Source: Paludibacteraceae bacterium (lineage in GTDB: Bacteria; Bacteroidota; Bacteroidia; Bacteroidales; Paludibacteraceae). From it: DNA of 64,000 nucleotides. Each line of letters begins with the position of its first letter. The first letter of the stretch is position 1. Below the pieces are notes generated by a model that was not told the origin of the DNA, did no database searches, and saw only the letters and a list, made by a program, of their open reading frames with translations. Made by a program: the position numbers and the translations under genes. Shown piece after piece: positions 6,946 to 16,114 of this stretch. Where the stretch lies: assembly GCA_017450435.1 (NCBI GenBank), contig JAFSTO010000039.1, positions 26,330 to 90,329 on the forward strand, in the 5' to 3' direction.

Positions 6946-9849
6946 ATGGCAGCAACGCTGCTGCTTGTGTTGTGTGTTGTCGGTAGAGCCGAGGACACGT
7001 TGTTTGTTGCCGCAGCAGACAGCCTGAGTGCCGTTGGTGTACATGAGCCGGTATCAACAGACAGCACCTTGCATGCCACGAGTGTACAAATGACAGCCGA
7101 CAGCACCTTGCGCCCATTGAGCGACGAGCTTGTTAACACGCCAACAGCCGTTCCTTCCGAAGACAGTATCAAAGAAGCAGGAAGCAGAAAAAAAGAATCG
7201 GCAGAAAAAGTGCCTCTGCCACGAACTTCCGGAGCCGTTGACTCAAAAATTGAATACAAATCGGCAGACTCGCTTGTCATGCTGGGTAATGGTACCGCGT
7301 TCCTGCATGGTGCAGGCGATATGAAATACAAAAGCGTGAACCTGACATCGGATTATATCCGTGTCCGGATGGACTCCAGCACCATCTTTGCCGCAGGCGT
7401 TTATGACTCCATCAACGAAGAATGGAGCGGCAGACCTGTCTTCAAAGACGGCGACAAGGCATACGAGTCGCACGAGATGAGTTACAACCTAAAGACAAAG
7501 AAAGCTTATATCCGCCACGTAGTGGCAGAGCAAGACGAAGGATACATCATTGCCGACAGGGCGAAGAAAACCGATGATGACGCAATGATGATGGCCGGCG
7601 GCAAATATACCACATGCGACGACCACGAGCACCCGCATTTCTATCTGAACATCACCAAGGGCAAAGTCAAACCCGGCGAGTATGTAGCGGCAGGACCGGC
7701 ATACTTAGTGGTGGGTGATGTGCCTCTGCCTCTTGCTATTCCGTTCGGTTTCTTTCCATTCACGTCATCATACTCGTCAGGTCTTATCATGCCTACTTTC
7801 GGCGATGACTATACCCGCGGATTGTATCTGCGTGGATTAGGTTATTACTTTGCCTTATCCGACTACGCTGACCTTGAGATAACAGGAGACATATACACCA
7901 AAGGCACATGGGCCATTTCCGCCCGTTCTCGCTACCTCAAACGATACAAGTTCTCCGGCAACATATCCGTAAACTATCGCACGGATATCACCGGCGAGAA
8001 GGGAATGCCTGATTACACGAAAGCGACGAACTTCTCACTGCAGTGGAGCCACTCACAGGACTCGAAAGCCAATCCGTATAGTAACTTCTCCGCCTCCGTC
8101 AACTTCTCTACGTCAGGTTATAACCGCTCAAATATCAATTCTTACTACAACTCAACCCTGAACTCCGAGAATACCAAGTCATCGTCAATATCCTACACGC
8201 AGCGTTTTCCGGACTCTCCATGGTCGCTGTCAATGTCCGCCCTGATTAGTCAGCGCACGAAAGACTCAACAATAGCACTTACCCTGCCTGACTTGTCAGT
8301 AAACATGAGTCAGATAAAGCCATTTAAGCGCAAAAAACCGGTGGGAAAAGAGCGATGGTATGAGAAAATAACCCTACGCTACAGCGCCAACGCAAAGATA
8401 TCAGTTGACACAAAAGAGAATTATCTGCTCCACTCCAATTTCCTTCGTGACTGGAAGACCGGCGTCAAGCACAGTTTGCCGCTGTCAGCATCGTTCACCG
8501 CCTTCAAATATCTGAATATCAGTCCGAATATCAATTACAATGAGCGTTGGTATTTCCAGCGTGTTGACCAAAGCTGGGACGAGCAGCAGAACACAGTTGT
8601 ACGTGACACCACCAATGGTTTCTACCGCGTATGGGACTTGTCTATGTCGCTAAGTATGTCAACCAAGCTATACGGATTCTTCATCCCAAGCAGAAAGCTC
8701 TTTCCGAACAGCAAGGTTGACCGTTTCCGCCACGTATTCACCCCCTCAGTCTCACTCAATTACACGCCGGACTGCGAGGCCATACGTGCCAAAATTGACC
8801 ACAACTACTATGGTACATATACGAGGCCTATCACCCAATCTGACGGCACCGTTGTGTATGACGAAGTACAATACAACAGGTTTCAGGGCGCCATGTACGG
8901 CACACCGTCGAAGGGCAACGTGGGTTCTGTCAGTTTCTCGCTTGGCAACAACCTTGAGATGAAGATTCTCAACAAGAAAGACACAACAGGCAAACAGCCC
9001 ACAAAAATCATATCTCTAATAGACAACCTATCGATATCCGGCGGTTACAACTTCATGGCAGACTCGATGAACTGGTCGAACTTCTCCGTCAACCTCCGCA
9101 TTAAATTGCCGATGAACTACACGCTTAACCTTAGCGGTCAATTCGACCCATATCTTTACGGACTTAACGCCGCCGGCAATCCTGTTCGTACAAACAGACG
9201 TTGCTGGAACGAGGGCAAGTTCCTGCACTTCAAGGGCACCTCCACCTCATTCTCTTACACATTCAACAACCAGACATTCAAGAAATGGTTTGGCAAAGAT
9301 GACAAAAAGAAAGAAGAGAAGTTCGACCCGGGTTTTGACATGGACGACCCCTACGCCACCGACCCGACGACAGGTGAGCTTATCACCGATGAGCAACGCG
9401 AGAAGGCAAAGCGCGAAGAGAAAGAGTGGAAGAAACACCACCGCGAGACAGAGGCGGATATGGAAGGTTGGGAATTTGCTGATATACCGTGGAGTCTGAC
9501 ACTTAACTACAACATCCGCTATGGCGAGTCAAATGTGTTCGACTACGACAAGATGAACTACAAGATGCGCTTCACCCACAACCTGTCAGGCAGTATCTCC
9601 ATAGGTTTGGGCAGAGGTTGGAAAGCCAGCACCTCTTTGAGTTATGACTTCAGTGCAAAGAAACTGAGCAATGCCACCATCAACGTGACCCGCGACCTCC
9701 ACTGCTGGACGATGACCGCCTCATTCGTACCTTTCGGCTACTACAAGAGCTATACATTTCACATTGGCGTGAACGCATCAATGTTGTCAGACCTGAAGTA
9801 CGACAAGTCTTCGGCAGACGCAACAAACAAACGCGTGAGCTGGTGGTAA
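6946..9849 (+). CDS. lptD: Outer-membrane LPS assembly protein LptD (OstA family)
   Basis: This 967-residue protein should form the outer-membrane barrel that inserts LPS into the outer leaflet. A hydrophobic N-terminal stretch follows the start, then a low-complexity Ser/Thr/Ala linker. An OstA/LptA-like beta-jellyroll starts near residue 100 (ADSLVMLGNGTAFLHGAGD) and a long beta-barrel continues to the C-terminus, with alternating aromatic strands and an acidic/lysine loop around 785-830. The ATG at 6946 is the only start before an in-frame TAA at 6901; the N-terminus lacks basic residues, which is unusual for a signal peptide. LptD in this phylum is diverged, so the name rests on the OstA domain plus barrel layout. 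Confidence 0.85.
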   Translation: MAATLLLVLCVVGRAEDTLFVAAADSLSAVGVHEPVSTDSTLHATSVQMTADSTLRPLSDELVNTPTAVPSEDSIKEAGSRKKESAEKVPLPRTSGAVDSKIEYKSADSLVMLGNGTAFLHGAGDMKYKSVNLTSDYIRVRMDSSTIFAAGVYDSINEEWSGRPVFKDGDKAYESHEMSYNLKTKKAYIRHVVAEQDEGYIIADRAKKTDDDAMMMAGGKYTTCDDHEHPHFYLNITKGKVKPGEYVAAGPAYLVVGDVPLPLAIPFGFFPFTSSYSSGLIMPTFGDDYTRGLYLRGLGYYFALSDYADLEITGDIYTKGTWAISARSRYLKRYKFSGNISVNYRTDITGEKGMPDYTKATNFSLQWSHSQDSKANPYSNFSASVNFSTSGYNRSNINSYYNSTLNSENTKSSSISYTQRFPDSPWSLSMSALISQRTKDSTIALTLPDLSVNMSQIKPFKRKKPVGKERWYEKITLRYSANAKISVDTKENYLLHSNFLRDWKTGVKHSLPLSASFTAFKYLNISPNINYNERWYFQRVDQSWDEQQNTVVRDTTNGFYRVWDLSMSLSMSTKLYGFFIPSRKLFPNSKVDRFRHVFTPSVSLNYTPDCEAIRAKIDHNYYGTYTRPITQSDGTVVYDEVQYNRFQGAMYGTPSKGNVGSVSFSLGNNLEMKILNKKDTTGKQPTKIISLIDNLSISGGYNFMADSMNWSNFSVNLRIKLPMNYTLNLSGQFDPYLYGLNAAGNPVRTNRRCWNEGKFLHFKGTSTSFSYTFNNQTFKKWFGKDDKKKEEKFDPGFDMDDPYATDPTTGELITDEQREKAKREEKEWKKHHRETEADMEGWEFADIPWSLTLNYNIRYGESNVFDYDKMNYKMRFTHNLSGSISIGLGRGWKASTSLSYDFSAKKLSNATINVTRDLHCWTMTASFVPFGYYKSYTFHIGVNASMLSDLKYDKSSADATNKRVSWW

Positions 9850-9857
9850 AAGTAATG

Positions 9858-9881
9858 GACGAAATGACGTAATGACGAAAG
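9858..9881. repeat. Three 8-bp-phased repeats
   Basis: GACGAAAT, GACGTAAT and GACGAAAG follow one another 9 bases after the lptD stop. It is one of several short fixed-period arrays in spacers of this window. Confidence 0.55.
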
Positions 9882-9905
9882 CTAATAACAAATAAAAAAA
9901 AGAAT

Positions 9906-10487
9906 ATGATTCAGAAACATTCAGTAGTAAAGCTCACTTACGAGCTTTATCTTCATTCAGACGAGCCGGGCAAGGAAGAGCTCTTTGAGCGTGCTCCGGA
10001 GCACACTCCCCTCACATATTGTCACGGCATCGGCATGATGCTGCCCTTATTCGAAGCCTCCCTTGAGGGCAAAAAGGCAGGCGACACATTTGACTTTATC
10101 ATCACAGCATCTGACGCCTATGGCGAACACGATGAACGCGGCGTATTGACCCTTGACAAAGAGGTATTCTGCATTGACGGCGTGTTCGATGAGAAACGTG
10201 TGAAACTTGGTAACATCATTCCAATGAATACGACAGATGGTCAGGTTGTCCGCGCACAGGTGGTGGATATCCAGCCGGAAAAGGTGACTATTGACCTCAA
10301 CCACCCGCTTGCCGGCGAAGACCTGCACTTTATCGGCAAAGTAATTGAGGAACATGAGGCATCCGCCGAGGAGTTAGAGTCGTTTCTTCAGCCCAAATGC
10401 GGCGGTTGCGGCGGTGGTTGCAAGAAAGGGAAAGGCGACTGCGGAAACGGCGGTTGTGGTGACTGCGGAGGCGACTGCGAGGAGTAA
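9906..10487 (+). CDS. slyD: FKBP-type peptidyl-prolyl isomerase, SlyD-like, with Cys/Gly-rich tail
   Basis: A 193-residue cytoplasmic prolyl isomerase/chaperone. The FKBP core starts with VVKLTYELYLHSDEPG, and an IF (insert-in-flap) segment interrupts it, as in SlyD. The last 30 residues are rich in Cys, Gly and Lys (CGGCGGGC, CGNGGCGDCGGDC), nine cysteines suited to nickel or zinc binding; E. coli SlyD has a comparable His/Cys-rich tail. No signal peptide. It lies 56 bp after lptD and 58 bp before der, with no terminator seen, so it may be in the same transcription unit. Family is secure; a metallochaperone role is inferred. Confidence 0.85.
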   Translation: MIQKHSVVKLTYELYLHSDEPGKEELFERAPEHTPLTYCHGIGMMLPLFEASLEGKKAGDTFDFIITASDAYGEHDERGVLTLDKEVFCIDGVFDEKRVKLGNIIPMNTTDGQVVRAQVVDIQPEKVTIDLNHPLAGEDLHFIGKVIEEHEASAEELESFLQPKCGGCGGGCKKGKGDCGNGGCGDCGGDCEE

Positions 10488-10545
10488 AAGAACGTTCAAA
10501 AGAATTATTATAAACACAATTACAAACCATTAAAACAACAACATT

Positions 10546-11886
10546 ATGGCAAATATTGTAGCCATCGTGGGTCGTCCCAACGTTGGGAAATCGACCCTAT
10601 TCAACCGCCTTACGAAAACAAGGCGCGCTATTGTCAGCTCCGAAGCGGGTACGACACGTGACAGACAATATGGTCGTTCTGAGTGGAACGGACGAGAGTT
10701 TTCCGTGATAGACACCGGCGGCTGGGTAGTTAATTCGGACGATATCTTCGAAGGCGAAATCAATCGTCAGGTAAACACCGCCATCAACGAGGCAGACATA
10801 GTACTTCTGGTGGTGGATGTAAGAGAGGGCGTTACTCAATTCGACATGGAGGTTGCCCACCTGCTTCGCCAAGCCAACAAACCCACCATACTGGCAGTTA
10901 ACAAGATTGACACTTTCGATGAACAATACGGCTCTGCCGAGTTCTACAAGTTAGGCTTGGGCGACCCGTTCATTCTCTCTGCAGTCAACGGTTTAGGCAC
11001 AGGTGAACTATTAGACGAGATTATCAGTCGTTTTCATCCTGACACTGAAGACGAGCCTGAAGACGAGCTGCCACGTTTTGCCATCGTAGGCCGTCCGAAT
11101 GCCGGCAAGTCGTCACTTCTCAACGCACTGATTGGCGAGGAGCGTACGGTAGTGACCGACATAGCCGGCACAACGCGCGACTCGATATACACAAGGTATA
11201 ACAAGTTCGGCAAAGATTTTTACCTTGTTGACACAGCCGGCATCCGCAAGAAAGCCAAAGTAACAGAGGACTTAGAGTACTATTCCGTTGTGCGCTCGAT
11301 ACGCGCGATTGAGAACGCCGACGTATGTATTCTGATGCTTGACGCTACACGCTGTTTCGATGAGAGAGGGATGTTCTGCGGCATAGCGGCACAAGACCTG
11401 TCTATCTTCTCAATTATTCAGAAAAACCGGAAAGGACTTGTAGTATGCGTCAACAAATGGGACCTGATAGAGCAGAAGACAACAGCGGACATCAAACAGT
11501 TTGAGAACAACATTCGCGAGCGTATAGCTCCGTTCACTGATTTTCCGATTATCTTCACTTCTGCCGTTACCAAACAGCGCATATTCCGCGTTATGGAGAC
11601 AGCGCTACACGTATTCGAGAACAAACAGCGCAAGATTCCTACAGCTAAACTCAACGAGCGTTTTCTGCCGCTGATAGAAAACTACCCCCCACCAAGCAAC
11701 AAGGGCAAATACATCAAAATCAAATACTGCACCCAGTTGCCGGATACGCAAGTGCCGACATTCGTGTTTTTCGCCAACCTGCCTCAGTACGTAAAGGAGC
11801 CATACCGACGCTTCCTTGAAAACAAACTGCGCGAGTGGTGGGACTTCAACGGCACACCGGTGAATATCTTTATCCGACCTAAATAA
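10546..11886 (+). CDS. der: Ribosome biogenesis GTPase Der (EngA)
   Basis: An essential GTPase for 50S subunit assembly with two tandem G domains and a C-terminal KH-like domain. The first P-loop is GRPNVGKS at 9-16 and the second GRPNAGKS near 182-189; NKID and NKWD are the two G4 motifs, and DTGG/DTAG the two G3 motifs. The KH-like domain ends in [11 protein letters not shown]. The length of 446 residues fits the family. A large inverted repeat (11925-11973) ends the unit. Confidence 0.96.
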   Translation: MANIVAIVGRPNVGKSTLFNRLTKTRRAIVSSEAGTTRDRQYGRSEWNGREFSVIDTGGWVVNSDDIFEGEINRQVNTAINEADIVLLVVDVREGVTQFDMEVAHLLRQANKPTILAVNKIDTFDEQYGSAEFYKLGLGDPFILSAVNGLGTGELLDEIISRFHPDTEDEPEDELPRFAIVGRPNAGKSSLLNALIGEERTVVTDIAGTTRDSIYTRYNKFGKDFYLVDTAGIRKKAKVTEDLEYYSVVRSIRAIENADVCILMLDATRCFDERGMFCGIAAQDLSIFSIIQKNRKGLVVCVNKWDLIEQKTTADIKQFENNIRERIAPFTDFPIIFTSAVTKQRIFRVMETALHVFENKQRKIPTAKLNERFLPLIENYPPPSNKGKYIKIKYCTQLPDTQVPTFVFFANLPQYVKEPYRRFLENKLREWWDFNGTPVNIFIRPK

Positions 11887-11924
11887 AAGCAGCAGCCGGC
11901 AGAGCAAGAAATGCCGTAGAAACA

Positions 11925-11973
11925 GTTTCCTAATGGTTTCCATATTGCTTCTATATGGTTACCATTAAGAAAC
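11925..11973 (+). terminator. Long inverted repeat / terminator after der
   Basis: Two 21-nt arms (11925-11945 and 11953-11973) with a 7-nt loop pair fully except for one C/A and an internal TT/TT mismatch. A T-rich run follows at 11981-11994. It separates der from the next promoter. It is longer than usual for an intrinsic terminator. Confidence 0.65.
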
Positions 11974-11995
11974 GACATTCTTTTTTTCGTTTTTG

Positions 11996-12027
11996 CTTGT
12001 GTATGTCGTAAAAAAAGCGTACCTTTG
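11996..12027 (+). promoter_or_regulatory. Promoter of the FAH-like/porU unit
   Basis: CTTG (11996-11999), 20 bp, TACCTTTG (12020-12027). The TTG at 12025 lies inside this box and cannot be the start codon. Confidence 0.7.
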
Positions 12028-12057
12028 CAACGCTTTATGCGTTGTAAAGAACCGCAG

Positions 12058-12648
12058 ATGAAGATTATAGGTGTAGCATATCACGAAGGAGAGCGTCATA
12101 TAATACTAAAAAGTGACTCATCGCTTCTCAACGGCAGGAAGCCGTTTTTCTCTCCGGAGGGAATGCAGTGCGTATCCGCTCATCCGTGTTTAGTGTTTCG
12201 CATCGGTCGCATGGGTAAGCATATAGAGCCTCGTTTCGCGTGGCGATACATTGACGGCTATGCCGCCGGATTGCACCTTGAGGACAGCGAACTGCTTAGT
12301 GCCAGCCGGCGCAACGGCAGCGATTGGACTTTCGCCACTGCAATGGACGGCTCAATGCCTGTAGGGGTGTTTACAAGACCACAAGAAGAGGCTTGTAACG
12401 AACAGTACACCTTTCGCCTCTACAACTCGGTGGCAGATATAGCCGAAGGCAAGTATGGTGACGAGAAAAAGCTTCACCTCAACGATTCGCCGGAAGACAT
12501 AGTGTCAATGCTGAGCAAAACGATAACGCTCAGACAAGGAGACATGATTTTCATAGCGACTCCTGACAAACCTTTCGAAGCAAACAACAACAACTGTATA
12601 GTGGCGTTTACCGACAACGAGGACGTTCTATTTTGCAAAGTCAAATGA
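12058..12648 (+). CDS. Degenerate fumarylacetoacetate hydrolase (FAH)-family protein
   Basis: About 196 residues with a recognisable FAH-fold scaffold: LKSDSSLLNG (18-26), FRIGRMGKHIEPRFAWRYIDG (47-67) and AMDGSMPVGVF (95-105). The usual metal and catalytic positions are altered: the H-E-V-E segment reads A-H-P-C (41-44), the Asp of the GID motif is His73, and the Lys before the FDGS motif is Thr94. The protein is therefore probably not a standard hydrolase. ATG 12058 is preferred because longer frames start inside the promoter. Its stop overlaps the porU start as ATGA, implying translational coupling. A role linked to type IX secretion is only suggested by position. Confidence 0.7.
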   Translation: MKIIGVAYHEGERHIILKSDSSLLNGRKPFFSPEGMQCVSAHPCLVFRIGRMGKHIEPRFAWRYIDGYAAGLHLEDSELLSASRRNGSDWTFATAMDGSMPVGVFTRPQEEACNEQYTFRLYNSVADIAEGKYGDEKKLHLNDSPEDIVSMLSKTITLRQGDMIFIATPDKPFEANNNNCIVAFTDNEDVLFCKVK

Positions 12649-15600
12649 GAAAACTGATATACATACTTGTGCTGCTGTTATCGCTTACGGCGATATCAGC
12701 CGCTGCTCACACCTACGTTTCTTCGTCGGTTCTCTCGAGCGGTACGTTTGTCAAGATACAGGTAAGCGAGAGCGGCTTATACAGCATGAGTTATAGCGAG
12801 CTCCGCAACCTTGGGTTAGAACCAACCACACTGCGTATCTACGGCTACGGCGGAGCGCAGTTGTCGCAGAATTTCACGCAAACGAAGATTGACGACCTGC
12901 CTAATGTGCCGTATTATACAGACGGTAGCCGTATTATCTTCTTTGCTCAGGGCAACATATCATGGCGCTACGACGGTAGCCGTTTTGTCCACACAAGAAA
13001 CACTTACTCAGATTACGGCTATTATTTCTTGACCTCTGATCATGGTACTCCCGTTGCTTTTCCGACAGCACCGACATCCGGCGGCAGTCCTTCTCTGACC
13101 CTGACGAGCTACACAAAACTGCTGCTCCATGAGAACGACTCAATCAACCTTATTGACCGAAGTGGCAGCTCCGGTGGCGGACGAGAGTTTTACGGCGAAC
13201 AATTCACCGTGGGCCGAAAGATGCAGTTTACCTTCCCGAAGGACGAGTATATCGTCAATGATATTCATGCTTACGTTGACCTTGCCGCCAAAGCCGGCAC
13301 GACGTCGCAGTTTATCCTAAGTTCAGGAGGAACGACAGCCTCATGTACGCACACAGCCATCACATCCTCCGACCACTATATCATGGGAACGGCTGCCGCC
13401 ATCTCGGCTACCCTACCCCATAGTATTATCCCCACCCTAACCTTGACTTTTCAAAGCGCCAGTGCCACAGCTGTCGGCTTTCTTAACTATATAGAACTCA
13501 GCTATGAGACAGCCTTGGACTACCACTCCCAATCCTCGTTCATGTTCCGCAGCAGTCAAGGTTACGGTACGTCGCAGGTAATTAGATATGAAATAGCCAA
13601 CGCCCCCGAAGACGCCATAGTATGGGACATAAGTAATCGTGCCGACATCAAGCGCGTAATCACAACTCGCTCCGGTAGTACATTGTCATTCAACGCAGCT
13701 AACCGCACTGCAAACGAATATGTGACATTCTCTCCGAGTACAGCCACATTCCTACACCCGACAGTGATTGGTCCCATAGGTCAGCAGAACCTCCATGCTT
13801 TGCAGAATATCGACTACGTAATCATCACTCCCGCTGCCTTTCTCTCCGAAGCAGAACGCCTTGCCTCTGCTCATGCTGAAGTGGATGGCATGACGACGGC
13901 AGTTGTGACCGACGAGCAGGTATATAACGAGTTTTCGTCCGGCACGCCTGACGCCACAGCCTATCGCTGGCTGCTGAAGATGTTATACGACCGTGCCAAC
14001 ACTTCACATGGAAGCATCTTACCGCCACGTTACCTGCTTCTTTTTGGTGACGGCACATTCGACAACCGCAAGCTTCTTGCTACGTCCGGCAACAATATTC
14101 TTCTCACCTATCAATCAAAGAACTCGCTCAATGAAGTTAAGGCATACGCCACAGATGACTATTTCGGTTTTCTGGACGACACTGAAGGTGAGGTGGATAT
14201 CTACGGCAGGATGGACATATCTGTCGGTCGTATGCCGGTGAACACACTCGCTCAGGCAAGCGGCGTGGTGGACAAGCTGTTGCGTCACATGCAGACACCT
14301 AACCTCGGGCGTTGGAAGAATCAGGTGGTGTTCCTTGCCGATGATGGTGACCATAACCTTCACACCAAAGGAGCCGACGTGGCAGGCGAAGCATTACGTG
14401 TGCACAATCATGACTTTATCATCAACAAGATTTACCTTGATGCCTATACTCAGGAGGTAAACGCCTCCGGCGAGCAGTATCCTTTAGCTCAGCAGAAACT
14501 GACCAACATGCTTAATGACGGAGTCTTACTCTTCGACTATTGCGGTCATTCAGGCTACAACAACGCCTCCAGCGAGGGGCTTATCTCCACCGCCATCGTC
14601 AGACAGATGCAGAACGAGAATCTCGGCATGTGGATGTTCGCGTCGTGCAACTTTGCCCAATTTGATGCCGGCAAGGTGAGTGCCGCCGAGGAAGCTGTTC
14701 TTAACAGTAACGGAGGAGCATTGGCTATATGCGCAGCCAGCCGCACTGTTTATGCAAACCAGAACGAGACACTGAACCGACACCTTTGCGACTCATTGTT
14801 CGCACATTCATCTCCATTCAACTACTATAACCGCGTAGGTGATGCCGTGCGCCTCGCAAAAAACGCTTGCGGCTCAGACGAGAACAAGATGTCGTATCTG
14901 CTGCTTGGCGACCCGGCTGCCTCGCTCCACTTTCCGACAGAATATCAAGTGATGACGACCTCCATCTCTGATACTATCAACGCCCTCGCCGTGAACGAGA
15001 TTGGCGGGTATATACAGACGGAGGACGGCGATACAGCAACTTGGTTCAACGGCAAGTTATCAATAACCATATTCGACAAGCTGCAACAGATAACAACACT
15101 GGATAACGACGAGAGTTCGGAAGATTCGAAGCAACGATATACATACAACGATTATCCCAACATTCTTTTCCAAGGGGAGGTAGATATCACTGCAGGTCGA
15201 TTTAATTACGTGTTTATGACGCCGAAAGACATCCGCTACAACTACGGCAACGGACGTATTGTCTATTACGCCTACGACACAACAAGCGGCGAAGAAGGCG
15301 TGGGTCACTATGAAGACTTCATTATCGGCGGCAGTTCGACAGTTGAGATAATAGACAGCGTCGGTCCTGAGTTGAATATTTACCTCAATACTCCCGCATT
15401 CGTCAGTGGCGACAACACCAATGAGACTCCGCATTTCTACGCAGAGATAGCCGACGAACACGGCATCAACACCGCCGGTGCCGGCATAGGTCATGACCTG
15501 CTGCTGATAGTGGACAACCAACCTACCGAGACCTACGTGCTGAACGACTTCTTCACGGCTCGCAACAACAGTTATCAAGCAGGAACCGTATCCTACCGCA

Positions 15601-15995
15601 TGAAGGAGTTGAGCGAAGGTAATCACTCTCTGTTCTTCCGTGCGTGGGACCTCTTGAACAACTCGTCATCAAAGACGATTGACTTCAACGTGGTCAAAGG
15701 TCTGGAACCCTCGATCATGTCGGTTATCAGCTATCCTAACCCCATACCGCAAGATGGTACACTGAACATCAACATCGATTATGACAGACGCGACGTGACG
15801 ATGCAGACCGATGTGTACGTAACCGACCTTTCAGGCAGACTGGTCTATCACATAAGCCAACATGGTACCGACAACCTGCGTTGGGACATAGGCGGCAGCC
15901 ACGTGCCGGCAGGTATGTATATATATAAGGTGCAACTATCGTCTCCTACAACAAAGACCATATCCAAATCAGGGAAACTGATTATAACGAAATAA
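12645..15995 (+). CDS. porU: Type IX secretion system sortase PorU (C25 peptidase family)
   Basis: PorU is the gingipain-like sortase that removes C-terminal sorting domains from T9SS cargo and attaches cargo to the cell surface. The 1,116-residue protein has a signal peptide (MRKLIYILVLLLSLTAISAA), a long N-terminal region and a C25 caspase-like domain with candidate catalytic His635 (CGHSG) and Cys668 (FASCNFAQFD). After an Ig-like segment comes a type A C-terminal domain: SYPNP at the start, TDLSGRLVY in the middle, AGMYIYKVQL and SGKLIITK at the end. The start is ATG 12645, overlapping the upstream stop, rather than the TTG at 12633. porV follows, as in known T9SS genomes. Confidence 0.92.
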   Translation: MRKLIYILVLLLSLTAISAAAHTYVSSSVLSSGTFVKIQVSESGLYSMSYSELRNLGLEPTTLRIYGYGGAQLSQNFTQTKIDDLPNVPYYTDGSRIIFFAQGNISWRYDGSRFVHTRNTYSDYGYYFLTSDHGTPVAFPTAPTSGGSPSLTLTSYTKLLLHENDSINLIDRSGSSGGGREFYGEQFTVGRKMQFTFPKDEYIVNDIHAYVDLAAKAGTTSQFILSSGGTTASCTHTAITSSDHYIMGTAAAISATLPHSIIPTLTLTFQSASATAVGFLNYIELSYETALDYHSQSSFMFRSSQGYGTSQVIRYEIANAPEDAIVWDISNRADIKRVITTRSGSTLSFNAANRTANEYVTFSPSTATFLHPTVIGPIGQQNLHALQNIDYVIITPAAFLSEAERLASAHAEVDGMTTAVVTDEQVYNEFSSGTPDATAYRWLLKMLYDRANTSHGSILPPRYLLLFGDGTFDNRKLLATSGNNILLTYQSKNSLNEVKAYATDDYFGFLDDTEGEVDIYGRMDISVGRMPVNTLAQASGVVDKLLRHMQTPNLGRWKNQVVFLADDGDHNLHTKGADVAGEALRVHNHDFIINKIYLDAYTQEVNASGEQYPLAQQKLTNMLNDGVLLFDYCGHSGYNNASSEGLISTAIVRQMQNENLGMWMFASCNFAQFDAGKVSAAEEAVLNSNGGALAICAASRTVYANQNETLNRHLCDSLFAHSSPFNYYNRVGDAVRLAKNACGSDENKMSYLLLGDPAASLHFPTEYQVMTTSISDTINALAVNEIGGYIQTEDGDTATWFNGKLSITIFDKLQQITTLDNDESSEDSKQRYTYNDYPNILFQGEVDITAGRFNYVFMTPKDIRYNYGNGRIVYYAYDTTSGEEGVGHYEDFIIGGSSTVEIIDSVGPELNIYLNTPAFVSGDNTNETPHFYAEIADEHGINTAGAGIGHDLLLIVDNQPTETYVLNDFFTARNNSYQAGTVSYRMKELSEGNHSLFFRAWDLLNNSSSKTIDFNVVKGLEPSIMSVISYPNPIPQDGTLNINIDYDRRDVTMQTDVYVTDLSGRLVYHISQHGTDNLRWDIGGSHVPAGMYIYKVQLSSPTTKTISKSGKLIITK

Positions 15996-16114
15996 CGAAA
16001 AATCAATTCACCATGCGCTGTCATTAAGCGTAAGATGAAACTGTTTACCACCAAAAACAACTGCCTATGAGGAAACTCTACTCAATGTTAAACTTAAATT
16101 ATTAATCATACAAA

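Noticed and set aside
12025-12057. TTG 12025 as start of the FAH-like gene
   Set aside because: The TTG is part of the promoter box TACCTTTG, upstream of the predicted transcript start.
15060-15626. 188-residue minus-strand frame inside porU
   Set aside because: Lies opposite the PorU C25/Ig region with no motif or promoter of its own.
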